A stretch of 64,000 nucleotides of DNA from Aphrocallistes beatrix (Eukaryota; Porifera; Hexactinellida; Sceptrulophora; Aphrocallistidae). The notes beneath the pieces were generated by a model. The model had not been told where the DNA came from. It was given only the letters and a program-made list of their open reading frames with translations, and searched no databases. Numbering within the stretch: position 1 is the stretch's first letter; each line of letters opens with the position of its first letter. The stretch covers positions 3,591,184 through 3,655,183 of the forward strand of contig OY725500.1 in assembly GCA_963281255.1 (NCBI GenBank), read 5' to 3'. Of this stretch, positions 1 through 16,092 are shown in pieces. Position numbers and translations under genes: made by a program.

Positions 1-56
1 ACCTTCGAGATCAATGCACTTTTTTTCAAGCGGTTCGGCAGCATTCGGATACTTCT

Positions 57-1038
57 TATCTTATATATTAAAACGCTTGGATTTTTTTGTGTTTGTCCGT
101 GTTGATTGAAGAATTGACAAGTCGTAGAGAAATGATAATTGGTACGTAGGTATCAAATGATATGACTACGATTAAGTTCTAAGATCTAAGCGAAATTTTC
201 GCACCTCACAATTTTGTGAGTACTTGTACTTGTACTTAAGTACTTTTTTTGTTTATGAATTGTACTTGTTCTTGTACTTAGTAAGCACTTTGCTAAAATA
301 CAAAATTTAAGTATTTTCCAAGTACTTTTCAAGTACTACTTCCATTGTGCACTGGTCATCAAAAGTAACTTGCATATCCTTGCTGAATATTATAAGTTAA
401 GAAATGAATAGAATAGTCCTTTTATCTTTACAGTTGTGTTAATCTAAATAATTGAACCATGGTACGTACTTATATTTATCTATATATTTATCTAAATTTA
501 CATAAAATATATTTATCTAAATTTACATAAAATATAATAAAATTGAAATTGGTAATAAAAGTACTCGTACTTAAGTACTTTCAAAAGTACTTGAACCCAA
601 CCCTGCTTTTCTATACAATATATTATATGACTTCACTCTCACAATAGAAATCATTGTTATTAATACTTCAAAGCCACAACTTCTGTTTGATATCTTAATT
701 TGATTATAGTGTATAGCAAAAAAAAGGTATGTGCATATTTTCACACCTTTATATACATATTTTTTTGTTCACAATAGTTCCATAAAGTAAACAAATTACA
801 AAAATAGGTTAGAGACTGGCTTTCAACGGTTGACATGGGGTTTAGAGGGGTGTAGATTTCGAATATTATATTTTCAGATCGATATGATAAATTATTTGTT
901 TATTTTTGTTTACAATATTTATATAAAGTAAACAAATTCCCCAAATATGCTAGATTGGGTAACCCGCAGTGAGACTCTGCGGACACGAAGAGTCCGCAAA
1001 CCGCGCAGCGCAAGCAAGCGAAGCGCACTTCTATAAGT
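57..1038 (+). repeat. Degraded copy of a dispersed repeat (family R)
   Basis: The left part (57-220) matches 29365-29530 almost base for base, including the segment around GATATGACTACGATTAAG. The right part (600-1038) carries the same internal block, with a GTGTAGATTTCGAATATTA core, and the family's GC-rich 3' tip CGCAAGCAAGCGAAGCG. Between them, about 220-605 is a foreign insert rich in short GTACTT words that ends near CCCAACCCTGC. The tip abuts a mariner remnant in the middle of its coding sequence, so this repeat or its tip landed in the mariner. No coding potential is seen. Confidence 0.6.
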
Positions 1039-1876
1039 AAATTTCTTGTCTGATGGAGCCAAGTCAGGCGAATAGGGCGGGTGCGATAATAGTTCATAAC
1101 CACAATCACGAATTGTAGCCATTGTGACCAATGACATGTGAGCTGGTGACTATCCTGGTGGAACAATATCATAGTCAGTTTCCCTCGGCGTTTTATCTTG
1201 ATCTGCTCACACAATTGCATGAGGAGGTTAGCACAGTATATCCCTGTTATGGTGTGTCCTTTATATATGTATGTAGTCAACCATGAGCACTCCCTCTGAA
1301 TTCCAGAAAACAGGCCATCACCTTGCCCGCAGAGTGGATCACCTTAGCCTTCTTGGGAGCTGGTGATCTCCAGTACACCCACTGCTTTGATTGTTCCTTT
1401 GATTCAGGCTGAAAGTGGTGGACCCAAGTTTCATCCATTGTCACAAATCTGTGAAAGTCGTGCAGATCTGGTTCAAACGGGCCAAGCTCTCCTGTGGCAT
1501 TTTGTGCGGTGTCCTTCTTTGATCAGGAGTCAGCAATTTCGGCACTTTGGTCATCACCAATTCCTTCGTGAGGATAGCATGGACGCCCCACTTCATTGGC
1601 AATGTAGCACACGTTAATGCGTCGGTCTGCCAAGATGAGATCGTGGATTTTGTCGACCATCTCTGGCGTGCTCGCTGTAGGAGGTCGTCCTGAACGGGGG
1701 TGGTCTTCCAGACTCTCTCTTCCACGCTTGAACTCTGCTGTCCACTTTTTGACAGTACTAAAGGAAGGAGCATCGTCTCCAAGTGTGATTACCATATCCT
1801 CGTGGATTTCCTTAGGCGACAAGCCCTTCAGATGCAAATAGCGGATTATTCCGCGATCCCCAAATTCATCCATTTT
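1039..1876 (-). pseudogene. Mariner-type transposase remnant, 3' truncated
   Basis: Read on the minus strand, this gives an ordinary mariner transposase in pieces. The N-terminal DNA-binding region (start near 1873) has FSTVKKWTAEFKRGR and DHPRSGRPPT. A first catalytic segment with MDETWVHHF lies near 1440-1400. A second segment near 1160 shows a degraded HQD. The third segment, HPPYSPDLAPSD, lies near 1080 with its Asp kept. At least two frameshifts separate these blocks, so no full-length protein can be made. Just after the LAPSD motif the reading frame runs into the GC-rich tip of a dispersed repeat, which marks the truncation point. The family assignment is firm, and the copy is dead. Confidence 0.9.
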
Positions 1877-2182
1877 CCCAGAAACTAAGATCTACTGACT
1901 AAATATAATATATACAAATAAAAATATTCTAACAATTGACTTGACATATCAACAAGTATATATCTCGTGTCTCGTTCATCAGGTCAGTAGCATACGGTCA
2001 GATTGGTCAAGTTTCAACCTGACGAATAATTTATAGCTTGATACGGGGTTGCTTAATCCTAAACCTGTAGGAGTATCATGGCATCATGCTTACTTAGCTT
2101 ACTTAGTTATCTGTTCTTGTTTACATTTGTGTACAATACACACAAATATGTTTACTCTTAGGTCTGAGTTATTATATACGTA
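1877..2182. other. Non-coding stretch upstream of cyclooxygenase; possible leader peptide
   Basis: No gene is firmly supported here. A short hydrophobic ORF at 2078-2161 (+), starting MASCLLSLLSYLFLFTF, looks like a signal peptide and lies 380 nt before the first recognised cyclooxygenase exon. That exon needs an upstream exon ending one base into a codon. The good-looking GT sites in this ORF are in other phases, so I do not join them. Confidence 0.25.
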
Positions 2183-2429
2183 CACTGCCTGGCCAAAAGT
2201 ATTGGAACATATTTTAATGTGTGCCACCATGTGCCATAAGTGGCATAGGTGGCAGGGAAACGGGCCCATTAAAGGAAATCAACAAAAGTTTAGTGGAAGA
2301 GGTCGCAGATACAGTTTCTATTGATATCACAATGTTTACTATTGTTTAATATTATATTCAATGGGCTGTGCCACTTTAGCAAAAGTGGCACACATTAGAA
2401 TGTGTTCCAATAATTTTGGCCAGGTAGTT
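2183..2429. mobile_element. Tc1-like MITE with CACTGCCTGGCCAAAAGT ends
   Basis: Inverted ends of about 26 bp (CACTGCCTGGCCAAAAGTAT on the left, its near-complement on the right) flank 247 bp of non-coding DNA. TA sits beside the left end, as expected for Tc1/mariner insertions. Related ends occur at 12283, 27793 and 40761. Confidence 0.75.
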
Positions 2430-2541
2430 TATATATGCGTAGTATTAAGTTGTAGCTTAGACATATCAAAGTGGGGAAGAATGCAGCACCATGAAGCACC
2501 ATATGCCCCCGCATTATAATGCCTGAATTATCATTGTATAG

Positions 2542-6873
<4,332 letters not shown>

Positions 6874-8470
6874 ACCCGCTCTTTAGGAGTGGATTATTAC
6901 TATATCTCCTTATATTATATTTCTCATAAGTAAAAATAAATTAGATTAAAAAATAGGGATGCTAGAAGTTTCCGGTGCAGGATGCAAACTGAAGTTGGTT
7001 CGGCAAAATTCACATTTTAAAAATGCCCCTCACAGACGGGATGGGAGTGTGGTTCCAACTATTATGAGAATACACATGCGAAATATTGAGTCACTGTATC
7101 CCGATTTTAGATTTTTATGCTGAGTCATCATGATATCATCGTAGTGAAGTTAACATATATTATAGAGAGATCAATACTGAACATTCTATCAACCATAGGT
7201 TTTATCCAATCTCTCACCATTCGTAAAATAGACCTTTCAGTAAAAAAGCATGAATTTAGATTTTTTGCTGTGTCATCATGACGTAATCACTATGATGAGA
7301 GTATAATATTGTAGAGACATCCATGGTGACCTTTATTAATCTGGAATTGATATGTCAAATAGTTTTCGAGTTTTAATCAAAAGAATTGCCCTACAAACCC
7401 AAACCCATGTTTCTCTCTGTTTTGTGAATGATCCAACCACACACATATAAATATGCAAAAAATGCAAAGAATGAACTTCCATATACTACTTAATAAGTTA
7501 TCCCTCGCCTGGCTACGTCTCAAAAGTATAAATAGAGAAAACCCCATTTTCACTTTCAATGTACTTTCATTTTCACTTTCAACATTCCTAGCCAACCGCG
7601 GGTTAATTAATAGCTTAAAATTATTTAGGAGCAAGCTTCCAGAACCCTATTTTTCGCTCGCTCCGCTTGCCTGTCCACCCCACTTTTAGGCAACTAGTGC
7701 CGTCCCTATGCCTATCGCATACACCATACCATTATTTCTCCACAATTAATTATACTAGACTAGAGCATTGATCTCATATATTACTAAACCATATGAATTA
7801 CATTTCCTGTTCGTCTACACATATAACATAGTAACATCTTTGAGGAGCATTTGATCACTATATCCTACTATGATTTCGTATCTTGCCCTGAGACTCGACT
7901 ACAAATTTCCAGATTTATTTTCGTCAAGATGCTATTTCCAGTATTTTAGATGCTGAAGATATGATCATTTATTGACTATTTCTATTCAAAGATTGGGATG
8001 GTTTGAAGCTGAGCATTTCATTACTTTATAAAAGATGCTCACAATTTGTTTTATAAAATCAAGAAGTGTTGCAGGGATTTTAGGTTAGTTGCGATTTACT
8101 TATTTACAAGCGCGCTTCGCTTGCTTGCGTTAGTTTTTGCGTCGAACTTAAGAACTACTTAGTATTTACTTAGTTTTCATTAAGTTTTTTACCTAGACTT
8201 ATACTTAAATCTATACTTAGTTTTTTGTTGGAAACTTAGTATTTACTTAAGTTTTGGCTAAGTATTTAGGTTTTCCTCTACTTAATTTAATGCTTATTCC
8301 TTTACTTGGTTTTAACCACATATTAAGTTTTTTGTATCATTTTGACATAGAAACGAAGTATTTACTTAATTTATATGTCAAAATGATGACAAGGTAATCA
8401 ACATTGGATATAAATAGTTCGTGAAATTAAAAGTAAGATTATCAATTCGAATCAATAACTTGTATTTCTT
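6874..8470. other. Intergenic, repeat remnants only
   Basis: No gene is supported. Two blocks near 7100-7160 and 7255-7310 share CTGAGTCATCATGA-like words with the repeat copies at 41.3-42.3 kb. At 7505-7612 a segment bounded by TTA and GGGTTA resembles the small TTA-flanked elements at 10506 and 22123. The family R tip (reverse orientation) lies at 8105-8130, followed to about 8390 by a region made of the word ACTTAGTATTTACTTA. Confidence 0.5.
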
Positions 8471-8699
8471 CCGGCATTTGCTCTGTTCCTACTTGAAGTT
8501 AATACAGACTATAGTTTGGCAAATCAAAGGGTGTTTAGAGATAGGTTAAATCCCATCGACTCATACAACGATATTGAATTCATCAACCGTTACAGGATTA
8601 TCCGTAGCATATTCATTCAACTCCATGAAAAATTGCATGATATTTTCTCAAACCAAGAATCTGTGTATTAGTTCACATCCGATTCCAAGTATAACCCAA

Positions 8700-9448
8700 T
8701 TTGCTGTTGCATTACAGGTTCTTTCCCAACAATGATTGCGACTTCACATGGCGTCTCTCAATCCTCAGTGTCAAGGTGTATTGCAGCTGTAACTGATGCT
8801 CTCTGTTCAATTGCCAAGGACTATATAAAATTTCCAAACCTTCATGAACAATCCCAAGTTCAGCAATCTTTTTTAGAGAAATGCGGATTCCTTTTGGTCA
8901 TAGGATGTATTGACGGTTCACTTGTATCAATAGCACCACCGAATAATGAGGAAATATCATCAAAGAATTACCAGCGGGGATATTCCAACTGTGCGTGGAT
9001 GGTTCCTCAGTGACAGTGGGGGGATCCTTTACGACCCAATTTATTGACACCCATCCAAAAATCGAATACGCCGGGAGAAAGAAGATACAATCGTTCTTTT
9101 CTGAAGTCGCGTAAAACAATTGAGTGCGCACTCGGGTTATGGAAGAGCCGTTGGAGGCCAATGCACAGAACGGGAGGTACACTTTGTTATGCGCCGGAGA
9201 GGGGTTGCAGACTCGTTATTGTCACCATGGTGTTGCATAACATTTGTATTGAGCATGGGCTGCAATGGGGATCAGAATTTGATGTTGATGGAGAAGAGGA
9301 TGAAGAAACTATACTCCATGATTCTACCATTAGTGGCACTGCTGTTCGCCAATCTGTTGTTGATCAGTATTTTAATACGAGCGTTATCTTAGCAGCCGAT
9401 TCGCATGTCACACTTAAACTTGAATATCTCGAAAAGTATAAGCACTAG
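8700..9448 (+). pseudogene. PIF/Harbinger transposase, frameshifted and internally deleted
   Basis: DDE transposase of the PIF/Harbinger superfamily. Visible blocks: a helix-turn-helix-like HGVSQSSVSRCI near 8748, and a first catalytic block VIGCIDGSLVSI with its Asp near 8913. A second block, WFLSDSGGILYDP, lies near 9000 in another frame. A C-terminal block RRYNRSFLKSRKTIECALG is followed by VLHNICIEHG, ending at 9448. The change of frame near 9040, and the missing stretch between NYQRGYSNC and the second Asp, show that the copy is dead. The 3' flank (9490-9800) recurs inverted at 18.3-19.8 kb, defining a second relic of the same element. Confidence 0.85.
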
Positions 9449-10505
9449 AGTAAAAATAATTATACCAGTGTGTAGAGTAGCGTTTTGTAATTTTCAAATT
9501 TCTCTCAAATTTTCAAATTTCCCCAAGATGAATTAGCAGTGGGACATTAATTTTTTGTAACAGGTTTTACTTAATAACTCAAAAAATATTGGGAATTTTC
9601 ATTTTCTATTGTTACCAGCGTGTGTAGAATAATTTTGTCACTATTGATATCAAAATATTTTTTAAATACTAAAAATTAAAAAAATTATCCCTCTTTACAT
9701 TTTCTCAATTTTCCTGGAGTGGTTCGCTAGTGACTGTTTTAGTCAACAGCTGAATGCATTTATCCATAGTAGCACAGCGTTGACTAAAATATCTTTAAGT
9801 TTTGAAGAGGATTGATATAACTGATTATATCCATTGTTTGCCTGCTTACTTAATTGATTAATTAGGAAAACACGTTCTATAATTCGCTTTGCGGGGAGGC
9901 AAAAAGCCCCCGATTGATTTGTACATGAAAATGAGCAAATGAAACATAAGCAAGGGGCAAGAAAAGTATCGAAAAATTCAGTTTCGAATTTACACTTCTA
10001 AAGGCCGCATTGCTAGACTTTCTAAAAATCCAATTGATAACACAACCGCCTCCTGATAATACAAACTTCAGGGGACCGTCTCAATTTATTTGCCTTGTCC
10101 TGAATTCGAGTTAACCTTTTTTATCTGTAATTTCCTATGCGGGAGATTTCAAGGTGCGCCGAGGTATTTAAAAGAAGAGACTTACCAGCGGTCATATTAC
10201 TTGACAGCATTCGATTTCGGTTATATGCAAACCTATTTCAAGTTGATTTTGTTAAGGCGATGTATTAATTAAAGTAGATTAAAGTAATTTTGCTCCTACG
10301 ATTTCCCAATTATTCTAGTTTGCATTTTCACTGATAATCATATTCTTAACATACAAAATTTTTCCCAAGTTGTTATGATCATTAAGAAGTGTAGAACTAT
10401 TATTTGACGAACTCGAGTAATTTAATTAATCTAATAATAAAAACAGTACAAAAATATATCACATATTTTGATAAATATTCTACTAACATGAAAATCAGTT
10501 TATTA
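9449..10505. other. 3' flank of the Harbinger element and unassigned DNA
   Basis: 9490-9800 is shared, in inverted orientation, with 18350-18543 plus 19594-19700, so it belongs to the Harbinger element. The rest, to 10505, shows nothing I can assign. A 60-codon open frame at 10090-10272 has no recognisable features. Confidence 0.5.
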
Positions 10506-10609
10506 CCCTACTTGGACTCGGAATGTTGAAGTGAAAGTGAAAGTTAATTGAAAGTGAAAATGAAAGTGGGATTTTTCTATTTATACTTTGACCCCAAGTC
10601 CAAGTAGGG
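10506..10609. mobile_element. Small Harbinger-like MITE with TTA target duplication
   Basis: Complementary ends CCCTACTTGGACT / AGTCCAAGTAGGG lie between TTA trinucleotides at 10503-10505 and 10610-10612. A TWA 3-bp duplication is the PIF/Harbinger signature. Length is 104 bp, non-coding. Confidence 0.7.
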
Positions 10610-10971
10610 TTAATGCGGGAATACCGCAAATGTCAAATTAATTAAATCAGATAAGAATAATGTGATTTCTCAATTCCTTCCAGCTTGGTTTGTTAAGAAG
10701 GGAAAAAGCGAATTAGATTCTTGATGTGTTACATACCAGTAAGCAAAATGTTCAACCCCTTTAAAGAATTTGTTCTCTCAGCATCAAATCATCTTCACTC
10801 GTCCAGACACTCAAGATTTACCACACACAAATTCTCGCTTCAATGACTTGTTTACTGGACTGGATTAGAATATAACGCTATCAGCTCATCCGCTATATTT
10901 TACTCTAATTTTAGATATCTATGAAGAGTTAATAACAAGTCATCAAATACCAAGAAAATAATTGCATACAT

Positions 10972-11028
10972 AAATGTAGGGTTTATTTGGGGGGGGGGGG
11001 GGCACCCCCAAATTAAACCCTACATTTA
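10972..11028. repeat. Hairpin with poly-G loop
   Basis: AAATGTAGGGTTTATTTGGG and its complement AAATTAAACCCTACATTT flank a run of about 14 G. The same CCCCAAATTAAACCCTCCA words occur at 13245-13440, so this is part of a small local repeat family. Confidence 0.7.
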
Positions 11029-11245
11029 AAGGTTCATAATGGCATAGACTGTTCTCTAAGTAGAGGCTCATTGGACTTGAATTGTTCTTCCGTCTTTTTG
11101 AATTGAAACCTTTATGTGAAAACTTTTGCCATTCATTATCTGTTTTGACCACAATATACCTTTCACTCAAGGTAGATCTTCTCATAAAATATTAATTTCT
11201 GTCTATCTAATTGGTGTATGTCTTCATTTCCTGATAACCACCAAC

Positions 11246-12081
11246 TCAGTGCTCTGAAGAGGCAATTCCATCCGGAATGATAGGTATCTTGCATTTTACA
11301 ATGGCTTTCCTCAAATCAAAACGTGAATCTATATCGTTAATATCTATGTGTAATGGAAAGTTAACTTGGTTGTCTAATACTTCTTTACATTTCATAGCTC
11401 GCCATTTACTATTTACAGGTTGATAAACGAAATCATCAGGGCTAAGCCTCAGCTTTTCGGTTACACCTGAAGGGGGGGGGGGGGGGTATTCGAGTGCTTG
11501 AACTGACTTTCTTACTAATTTTATCGACTTTATGAGCGCGGAAACTTTTGGATGGTTAAACTTGTCATGATACCATTCTATAACTATCTTCAACATTCTT
11601 TGTGATACAACAATTTTTTCTCCCTTCCTTAACAAATAACCGTGAGATATTTCCTAAAAAGAAAGTCTATAAAATCATAACTTTATGTAAACTAGAACTT
11701 TCGACTTACCTTATGTTGATACTCGGAGAGTCATTTCTGAATGAAGTTTTTATAAATTTTTCGATTTTCCCTGGATTTTGGCCTGATATTTTCAACCGAA
11801 AGTTGAATAACCTCCGGTATCCGTTCATTCGCCTTACGACTCTGTTTCCAAATCAAATATGCTAAGTGTAGCGAATACATGTGATCACTAATAACATCTT
11901 GTTTTCCTGCGCAACTTCTCAACTCATCTGGCGAAAACATCTCAGGATTAAGTTCAGAGTTAGCGGGTAATAACTGAATTTGCTTCTGGAAAAGTTCTAC
12001 ATTTACTTTGTCATCAAGGCTAAACTGTAAATCTGTAACAGAAGTCTCCAATCCACTTTCATCCGTAGATTCATCACTCAT
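11246..12081 (-). pseudogene. Broken two-exon gene of unknown family
   Basis: Read on the minus strand, an ATG at 12081 opens an acidic N-terminus (MSDESTDESG). The frame runs to an in-frame TGA near 11730 and then continues in the same frame to a good donor (AAG|gtaagt, near 11709). An acceptor (ctttttag, near 11652) rejoins the frame as EISHGYLLRKGEKIVVS and runs to a stop at 11246. A 16-nt run of C interrupts the second exon. The segment YLLRKGEKIVV...WYHDKFNHP faintly recalls the H2C2 zinc-binding part of retroelement integrases, but only one of the expected pairs is clear. I do not recognise the gene. One stop and a homopolymer suggest decay, although the stop might be a sequencing error. 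Confidence 0.45.
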
Positions 12082-12282
12082 AATTTCGTGTTAAAAAAAC
12101 GGAATGATAGATCAACGGCGTACGAATAAATTTCAAATGAATCAATTTAACTAGTGAATAATGCAGTATTTATGTACCGCATTTGAGATGAACAGAGCAT
12201 ATAAATATCAATGAATCTGTAATATTTTCATTGATTACAAGTGTTTTTAAATGATTGCAAGTGTAAAATAGATACGTACATA

Positions 12283-12764
12283 CTCTAATCGGACATAAGT
12301 ATTTGAAATCCTTACTATCTTCCATCATAATTAGTGATAAAATGGGTCTATTCATGAGTGAAATGTAATCAAACTGTTATAGATGTTATAATTTCGATTT
12401 CAAATTCATATTCTACACATTCGAATTACTCAGGTTAGATGCCTTATATTGATTTATTCACTTTCAAGGTTAAGATTCATCAAACTATGCCACTTTGTGT
12501 CACTACTCGTCATCATGTCTAATGGTAATGGGAGTGAAAAGTGGCACAAAGTTACATAGATTGATAATAATTCAACTTATGAATGAATATAGCAATAGAA
12601 GGCTTCAAACCTGAGTAATTCGTATGTGTAGAAGATGAATTTGAAATCGAAATTACAGTATCTGTTACAGTTTGAATACATATCTCTCCACGAATAGATC
12701 CACTTTATAAATCATTATGATAGAAAATAGTGTAAGAATTTCAAATACTTTTGTCCGGTCAGAG
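12283..12764. mobile_element. Tc1-like palindromic MITE
   Basis: Ends TCTAATCGGACATAAGTATT (left) and AATACTTTTGTCCGGTCAGA (right) are near-complements beside TA dinucleotides. The two halves stay complementary far inwards, for example TTTCGATTTCAAATTCATAT near 12391 against its complement near 12640. The internal ATGCCACTTTGTGTCACT is shared with the element at 40761-41236. Confidence 0.75.
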
Positions 12765-13244
12765 TACTAGTAATTAATTTATAACACCATCCACATATGA
12801 CATGTTAGTTTGACATGCATGATCGAGTCAAAACTACTAAATATTAAATCGAAATAACCCTGCACCTGTGTGGCTTGCGTGAATTATCTATATTATGATT
12901 AGTATAGGCCGGGTTTAAGCATCAAATAATTACAGGAAAGTGTTTTGAGAGTATATATTTTAAAATAGACTTGCAGCCTCAAGACTGGTCAAAGGGCAAA
13001 ATATTAAGCCCTAGATATCCCACCGACGTAACTAGTCAGACTTCCCATTAATGTTTTCTTTTTACGCTAGTGGTAACGTACTTATTTGTAGTGTAAGAAC
13101 ATTATTATACAATGTTGAATGAATTTTAATGGAAAATTTGTAAAATTTGTAAAATTTGCTACATTTCAACTTTGGATGATCGGAATTAGCAATCGTATAT
13201 TTCCAATGAAATATGAAACTATAGCGATATAATTTGATAACTTT

Positions 13245-13445
13245 TAACCCCACATAAAGATAAAAGAGGATTTGGAGAGGACCCCCAAATTGGAAGTGCC
13301 CCCCAAATAGAATAACAGGATTTTTGATTTTGGGAGGACCTCCCCAAATTTGGGGGGCCTCCAAATAAAATAACAGGATTTTTGATTTGGGGAGGAACTC
13401 CCCAAATTTGGAGCCCTCCCCCCAAATTAAACCCTCCACATAAAT
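13245..13445. repeat. Tandem G/C-run repeat of about 60 bp
   Basis: Units built on AATAACAGGATTTTTGATTT and (T)CCCCAAATTTGG recur two to three times. The ends echo the hairpin at 10972-11028. The proline/glycine-rich minus-strand frames here come from the repeat and are not genes. Confidence 0.7.
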
Positions 13446-13649
13446 AGGTAGGAGAGTAAAATAAAAATAAATGGACAGCACCTAATATGGAAACAATTCA
13501 ACTTAGGGAAAGGGCAAAGGTAGGAGAGTAAAATAATAAAAAAAGAAATAATAAAACAAAGCAGGAAAAATTAATGAACAATGAATGCGAAATGAAAAAA
13601 TAAATAAACATAAGTGAGCAGGTTAAATTAATTTCAATTTACAAAAGTA

Positions 13650-14288
13650 TTAAAGTATTCCTAAGTCTAATGTAAAGGAAAGCGTTGAAAAATAACAATT
13701 TCCATCGCCAACAACTGTTTCTAGTGCATCTGGATCACATTTATTCAAGTCATCTTGTAAAAATACGTTGTTAGGATATAATACTTCTTTGGAGAAGGTC
13801 AAATTCCATTTTTTACACATATTAACCTGCCAAGCCATGTCAGGAGGTCGGAACCCTGGTCGGGAATATTGCATTAAACTTATTTCAACTAAATCAGAAT
13901 CTGTTATTATTGACTTACCGACTACAATATCACTAATGGCTATACTTACAATTAAGGATTTAGGATTATTTCGTAGTTCTGATAGCTTCTGACGTTTCCT
14001 ATGAACACTTTTAGATTGATATTTTTTAGATACATTTAACTGTTCCAACCCCTGAAAAGAATTTTTAACTGATGATATAGGGTGTAGATAACCTGAGAAA
14101 ATCTTCTTCCTCCTATCCCACTCCTCGTTGCAATATTCTTCAGAGGTGTCTCTTGGCCGTTTATGCCGATTAAATACTTTGAAAAAATTTCCACACTGAA
14201 TCAATGGGCCTTCCTCCTTGTGCCATTTCAAATTGGTCAATTCAAGTAAGATAAACAATCTGCGAGTATTCAACTTAAATAATATCAC
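13650..14288 (-). CDS. ORF ending in an OTU-protease-like motif (partial, possibly transposon-borne)
   Basis: A 212-residue open frame on the minus strand. The first 100 residues are basic and unrecognised. The last 25 contain ETVVGDGNCYFSTLSFTL. This fits the active-site entry of OTU-family cysteine proteases (an Asp-Gly-Asn-Cys core followed by an aromatic pair and a helix), with Cys as the presumed nucleophile. The catalytic His expected some 100-200 residues downstream is absent, because the frame stops 15 residues later. The protein is therefore either truncated or continues in an exon I cannot see. OTU domains of this form are frequent in invertebrate transposable elements, and the surroundings are all repeats. 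Host gene status is not supported. Confidence 0.5.
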   Translation of the reverse strand: MILFKLNTRRLFILLELTNLKWHKEEGPLIQCGNFFKVFNRHKRPRDTSEEYCNEEWDRRKKIFSGYLHPISSVKNSFQGLEQLNVSKKYQSKSVHRKRQKLSELRNNPKSLIVSIAISDIVVGKSIITDSDLVEISLMQYSRPGFRPPDMAWQVNMCKKWNLTFSKEVLYPNNVFLQDDLNKCDPDALETVVGDGNCYFSTLSFTLDLGIL

Positions 14289-15067
14289 AAATGCTTTCGA
14301 TAATAATACTCCTGTAGAAGGAACATATATATACGTATACTTTATTAGAATTTAATTGTTTGAAAACACACATTTTATCACTTTACAAAACTACGCTCTG
14401 GGAAGACTGATGTTTTGATGATTCCTCAGAAATAAGTAATTTAGATTCCCAAACGGAATTATTGGGGATATTTTTCGATATTTCACTTACTTTACTAAGG
14501 TAAGTATCATAGCATTCTTAATAATTCAGAATCTTCGCATAATGTTTTGATAAATAATTGAAAATAATTAAGTTGCGAAGGACTAAATACTAGATATGTA
14601 CTCCAAACACTCCAGTTCAAACCTTACACTCAACACTTTCTAAAATGATCCATACCTCTAACAAAGAACTATTATTTTTAATCAACTTAAAATCTCTTAA
14701 ATCTGTAAGCATAAAATCGACAAAAGATTTTTAGTTAACTAAAATAAATCCATCTTTTGTTTGGGGAGGATTAGTATGGGAACATTTTAGAGCGTCGAGC
14801 CACACAACACAATCACAATTGCTATAATGCCAGAAGTAATAATCAGGAATCTCAGATTCAGACGGCGTAGCCCTGGATAGAAGTTCCCCATACAAATCTA
14901 AGTCTTCACAACCTGAAACTATTACACTAGAAAGTTTTCATCCGACAATTCTCTCTTCATGCTATTAATACTACAACTAATTTCATTAGGGGTCCTACTA
15001 CCAATTCTACTAATCAAACTATTACTACTTACAATTCCTAAGGTAACCTACACTATCTAAATCTATC
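14289..15067. other. Stretch with a possible coding relic on the minus strand
   Basis: At about 14745-14890 the minus strand reads PSESEIPDYYFWHYSNCDC followed by a Trp/Cys-rich tail and a stop. Its composition is protein-like, but I recognise no family and see no start or splice partner. The rest is AT-rich with nothing assignable. Confidence 0.3.
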
Positions 15068-15307
15068 CATAGCCTACTCTAATAATGCCTCACAGTAGAC
15101 TGAAAATCATGGACTAGGGATGAAGTAGTAGCCGAATGGATTAATACACGATTAGCCTAAAATCGTTAACCATGCAGAATAGGCATTAAGAATGTATTAC
15201 CAGCATATATAAACATGGTATCAAAGTACATATATCCGTTGGAAAAATTTCGATTAGTCATCATATCATTGCGCAACAGGTCATTCTAAGGACAATTTTA
15301 GCGATTT

Positions 15308-15490
15308 TCACATGTGTAGCTACATGTGTAGCTACATGTATAGCTACACGTGTAGCAACATGTGTAGCTACATGTGTAACCACATGTGTAGCTACATGTG
15401 TAGCTACATGTGTAGCTACATGTGTAGCTACACGTGTAGCCACATGTGTAGCTACATGTGTAACCACATGTGTAGCTACATGTGTAGATA
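15308..15490 (+). repeat. 12-bp minisatellite ACATGTGTAGCT
   Basis: About 15 head-to-tail units of ACATGTGTAGCT, with variants (ACACGTGTAGC, ACCACATGTGT), lie in the left arm of element P1. The right arm near 15808-15850 has only one or two degenerate units, so the array expanded on one side. Confidence 0.95.
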
Positions 15491-15888
15491 TGTTGCAGTC
15501 AAAGTGCGTTTTCAGCCAAAACGCGTTTTGGCTAGACAGAACGCGTTTGGACTAGAAAGTCAGTCAAAACGCGTTTGGACTAAAATTTTCAGTCAAAGTG
15601 CGTTTTATATGATGATTTAAAATCATTATTTGACTTTGATGCTATGAATCTAGTTATTGAGATATAAAATCGGATTTATCACATTTTATATACGTAATAG
15701 AATCCAAACGCGTTTTGACCAGTCAAAACGCGTTTTGACTGACTTTCTAGTCCAAACGCGTTCTGAATAGCCAAAACGCGTTTTGGCTGAAAACGCACTT
15801 TGACTGCAACAGCTACACGTGTAACTACATAGTATGTAGCTACATACTTGTACATATGTATAAATGCATTGGAAATGTCTGATATTAT

Positions 15889-16092
15889 ATTCTAACAGGT
15901 GACAGTAGTCTAGAAAACGATTCTAACAAGTGACACTAGTCTAGAAAAACGATTCTAACAAGTGACAGTAGTCTAGAAAAATGATTCTAACAAGTGACAG
16001 TTGAGATAATTCTAACAAATGACAACTTCAAAATTCTAACAAATGACAACTTCAAAATTCTAACAAATGACAACTTCAAAATTCTAACAAAT
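15889..16092 (+). repeat. Two adjoining tandem arrays in the right arm of P1
   Basis: Four units of about 32 bp are built on GATTCTAACAAGTGACAGTA plus GTCTAGAAAA. About four units of 23-24 bp follow, built on AATTCTAACAAATGACAACT. The two unit types share TTCTAACAA(A/G)TGACA, so the second array probably arose from the first. Confidence 0.9.

Noticed and set aside
13062..13481. Gly/Pro-rich minus-strand ORFs
   Set aside because: Produced by tandem CCCCAAATTTGG repeats, with no conserved protein pattern.
15261..15620. Repetitive ORFs reading THVATHVATHV and CSYMCSYMCS
   Set aside because: They are translations of the 12-bp minisatellite in a palindromic element. The open frames arise because the unit length is a multiple of three.
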